From: CAILDB01 sp049695975
GTDB lineage: Bacteria > Patescibacteriota > Minisyncoccia > Phycocordibacterales > GWA1-40-21
Reading direction: 5' to 3'
DNA length: 22,946 bases
Assembly (NCBI GenBank): GCA_049695975.1
Contig: JBAVTE010000026.1
Location: 1 to 22,946, forward strand
Part shown: positions 22,848 through 22,946 of the stretch, piece after piece
Layout: every line of letters starts with the position of its first letter
How positions within the stretch are numbered: the stretch's first letter is position 1
Translations under genes and position numbers: made by a program
Notes under the pieces: generated by a model
What the model saw: only the letters and a program-made list of their open reading frames with translations
Told to the model about the DNA's origin: nothing
Databases searched by the model: none

Positions 22848-22946
22848 GTCCCAAATTCCGCAAAACAAACGGAAACGAAATCCCGCCCGCATTCCTTCCC
22901 AGACCCTTCTTGCGGGCGAGAAATCAGCCGAGGCAGGACGAAGCGA
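22848..22946. repeat. Right 99-bp terminal inverted repeat of the defence island
   Basis: Exact reverse complement of 14270-14368, truncated by the window end. Its last 25 bases match the start of the window (1-17 nearly base for base), so it begins another copy of the recombinase-element end in the same orientation as element 1. Confidence 0.92.

Noticed and set aside
1..22946. GATC avoidance due to the Sau3AI-like system
   Set aside because: GATC occurs repeatedly in core and island genes on a quick scan; I cannot claim depletion without counting statistics.
1..22946. CRISPR arrays or tandem repeat arrays
   Set aside because: No regularly spaced repeats were found; all repeats are paired inverted copies or short dispersed ones.

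Overview
The window is AT-rich DNA from a small-genome bacterium, most likely a member of the Candidate Phyla Radiation (Patescibacteria, Parcubacteria-like). This is an inference. It rests on the gene set (lemA-htpX pair, minimal SecG, RNase J with a long basic N-terminal tail, an anchored SBP_bac_5 protein, a Gmad2-domain protein, serine recombinases whose genes run into tRNA genes), the many promoters that leave almost no 5' leader, and the scarcity of Shine-Dalgarno sequences. No taxonomic marker gene is present.

Layout. (1) 1-1756 is a recombinase element whose large serine recombinase gene ends inside the antisense of tRNA-Ser(GGA) (1757-1844, minus). (2) 1921-3518 (minus) holds htpX and lemA. 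(3) 3698-7799 (plus) holds secG, a substrate-binding protein and RNase J, closed by a terminator near 7898-7939, then an MFS transporter at 8000-9157. (4) 9150-12097 (minus) is a tight five-gene operon: CcdA-like membrane protein, unknown helical protein, membrane-anchored thioredoxin, Gmad2 protein, SAM methyltransferase. (5) tRNA-Gln(CUG) at 12401-12474 is followed by a second recombinase element (12475-14368), arranged like the first. (6) 14369-22847 is a defence island: an eight-gene plus-strand run (small XRE regulator, AbiJ/Ymh-like protein, RadC, OLD-family ATPase-nuclease, Sau3AI-like endonuclease, C5-cytosine methyltransferase, and an unknown protein overlapping a putative PD-(D/E)XK nuclease), then a separate winged-helix gene and about 0.5 kb of strongly structured, GC-richer non-coding DNA.

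The two most unusual things are at the edges of these regions. First, both recombinase genes borrow their last codons and stop codon from the antisense strand of a tRNA gene. Each also carries, upstream of its own start and in opposite orientation, a second copy of its own 3' coding end. Hairpins inside these inverted copies vary by loop changes or paired substitutions. Second, the defence island is bounded by a perfect 99-bp inverted repeat that is part of the recombinase-element end, and the window stops inside the right copy. This predicts a third recombinase just outside the window and a composite-transposon-like unit carrying the restriction-modification and abortive-infection genes. Inside the right boundary lies a candidate large structured RNA (about 22300-22790) with a 24-bp perfect long-range helix and a second, interleaved pairing.
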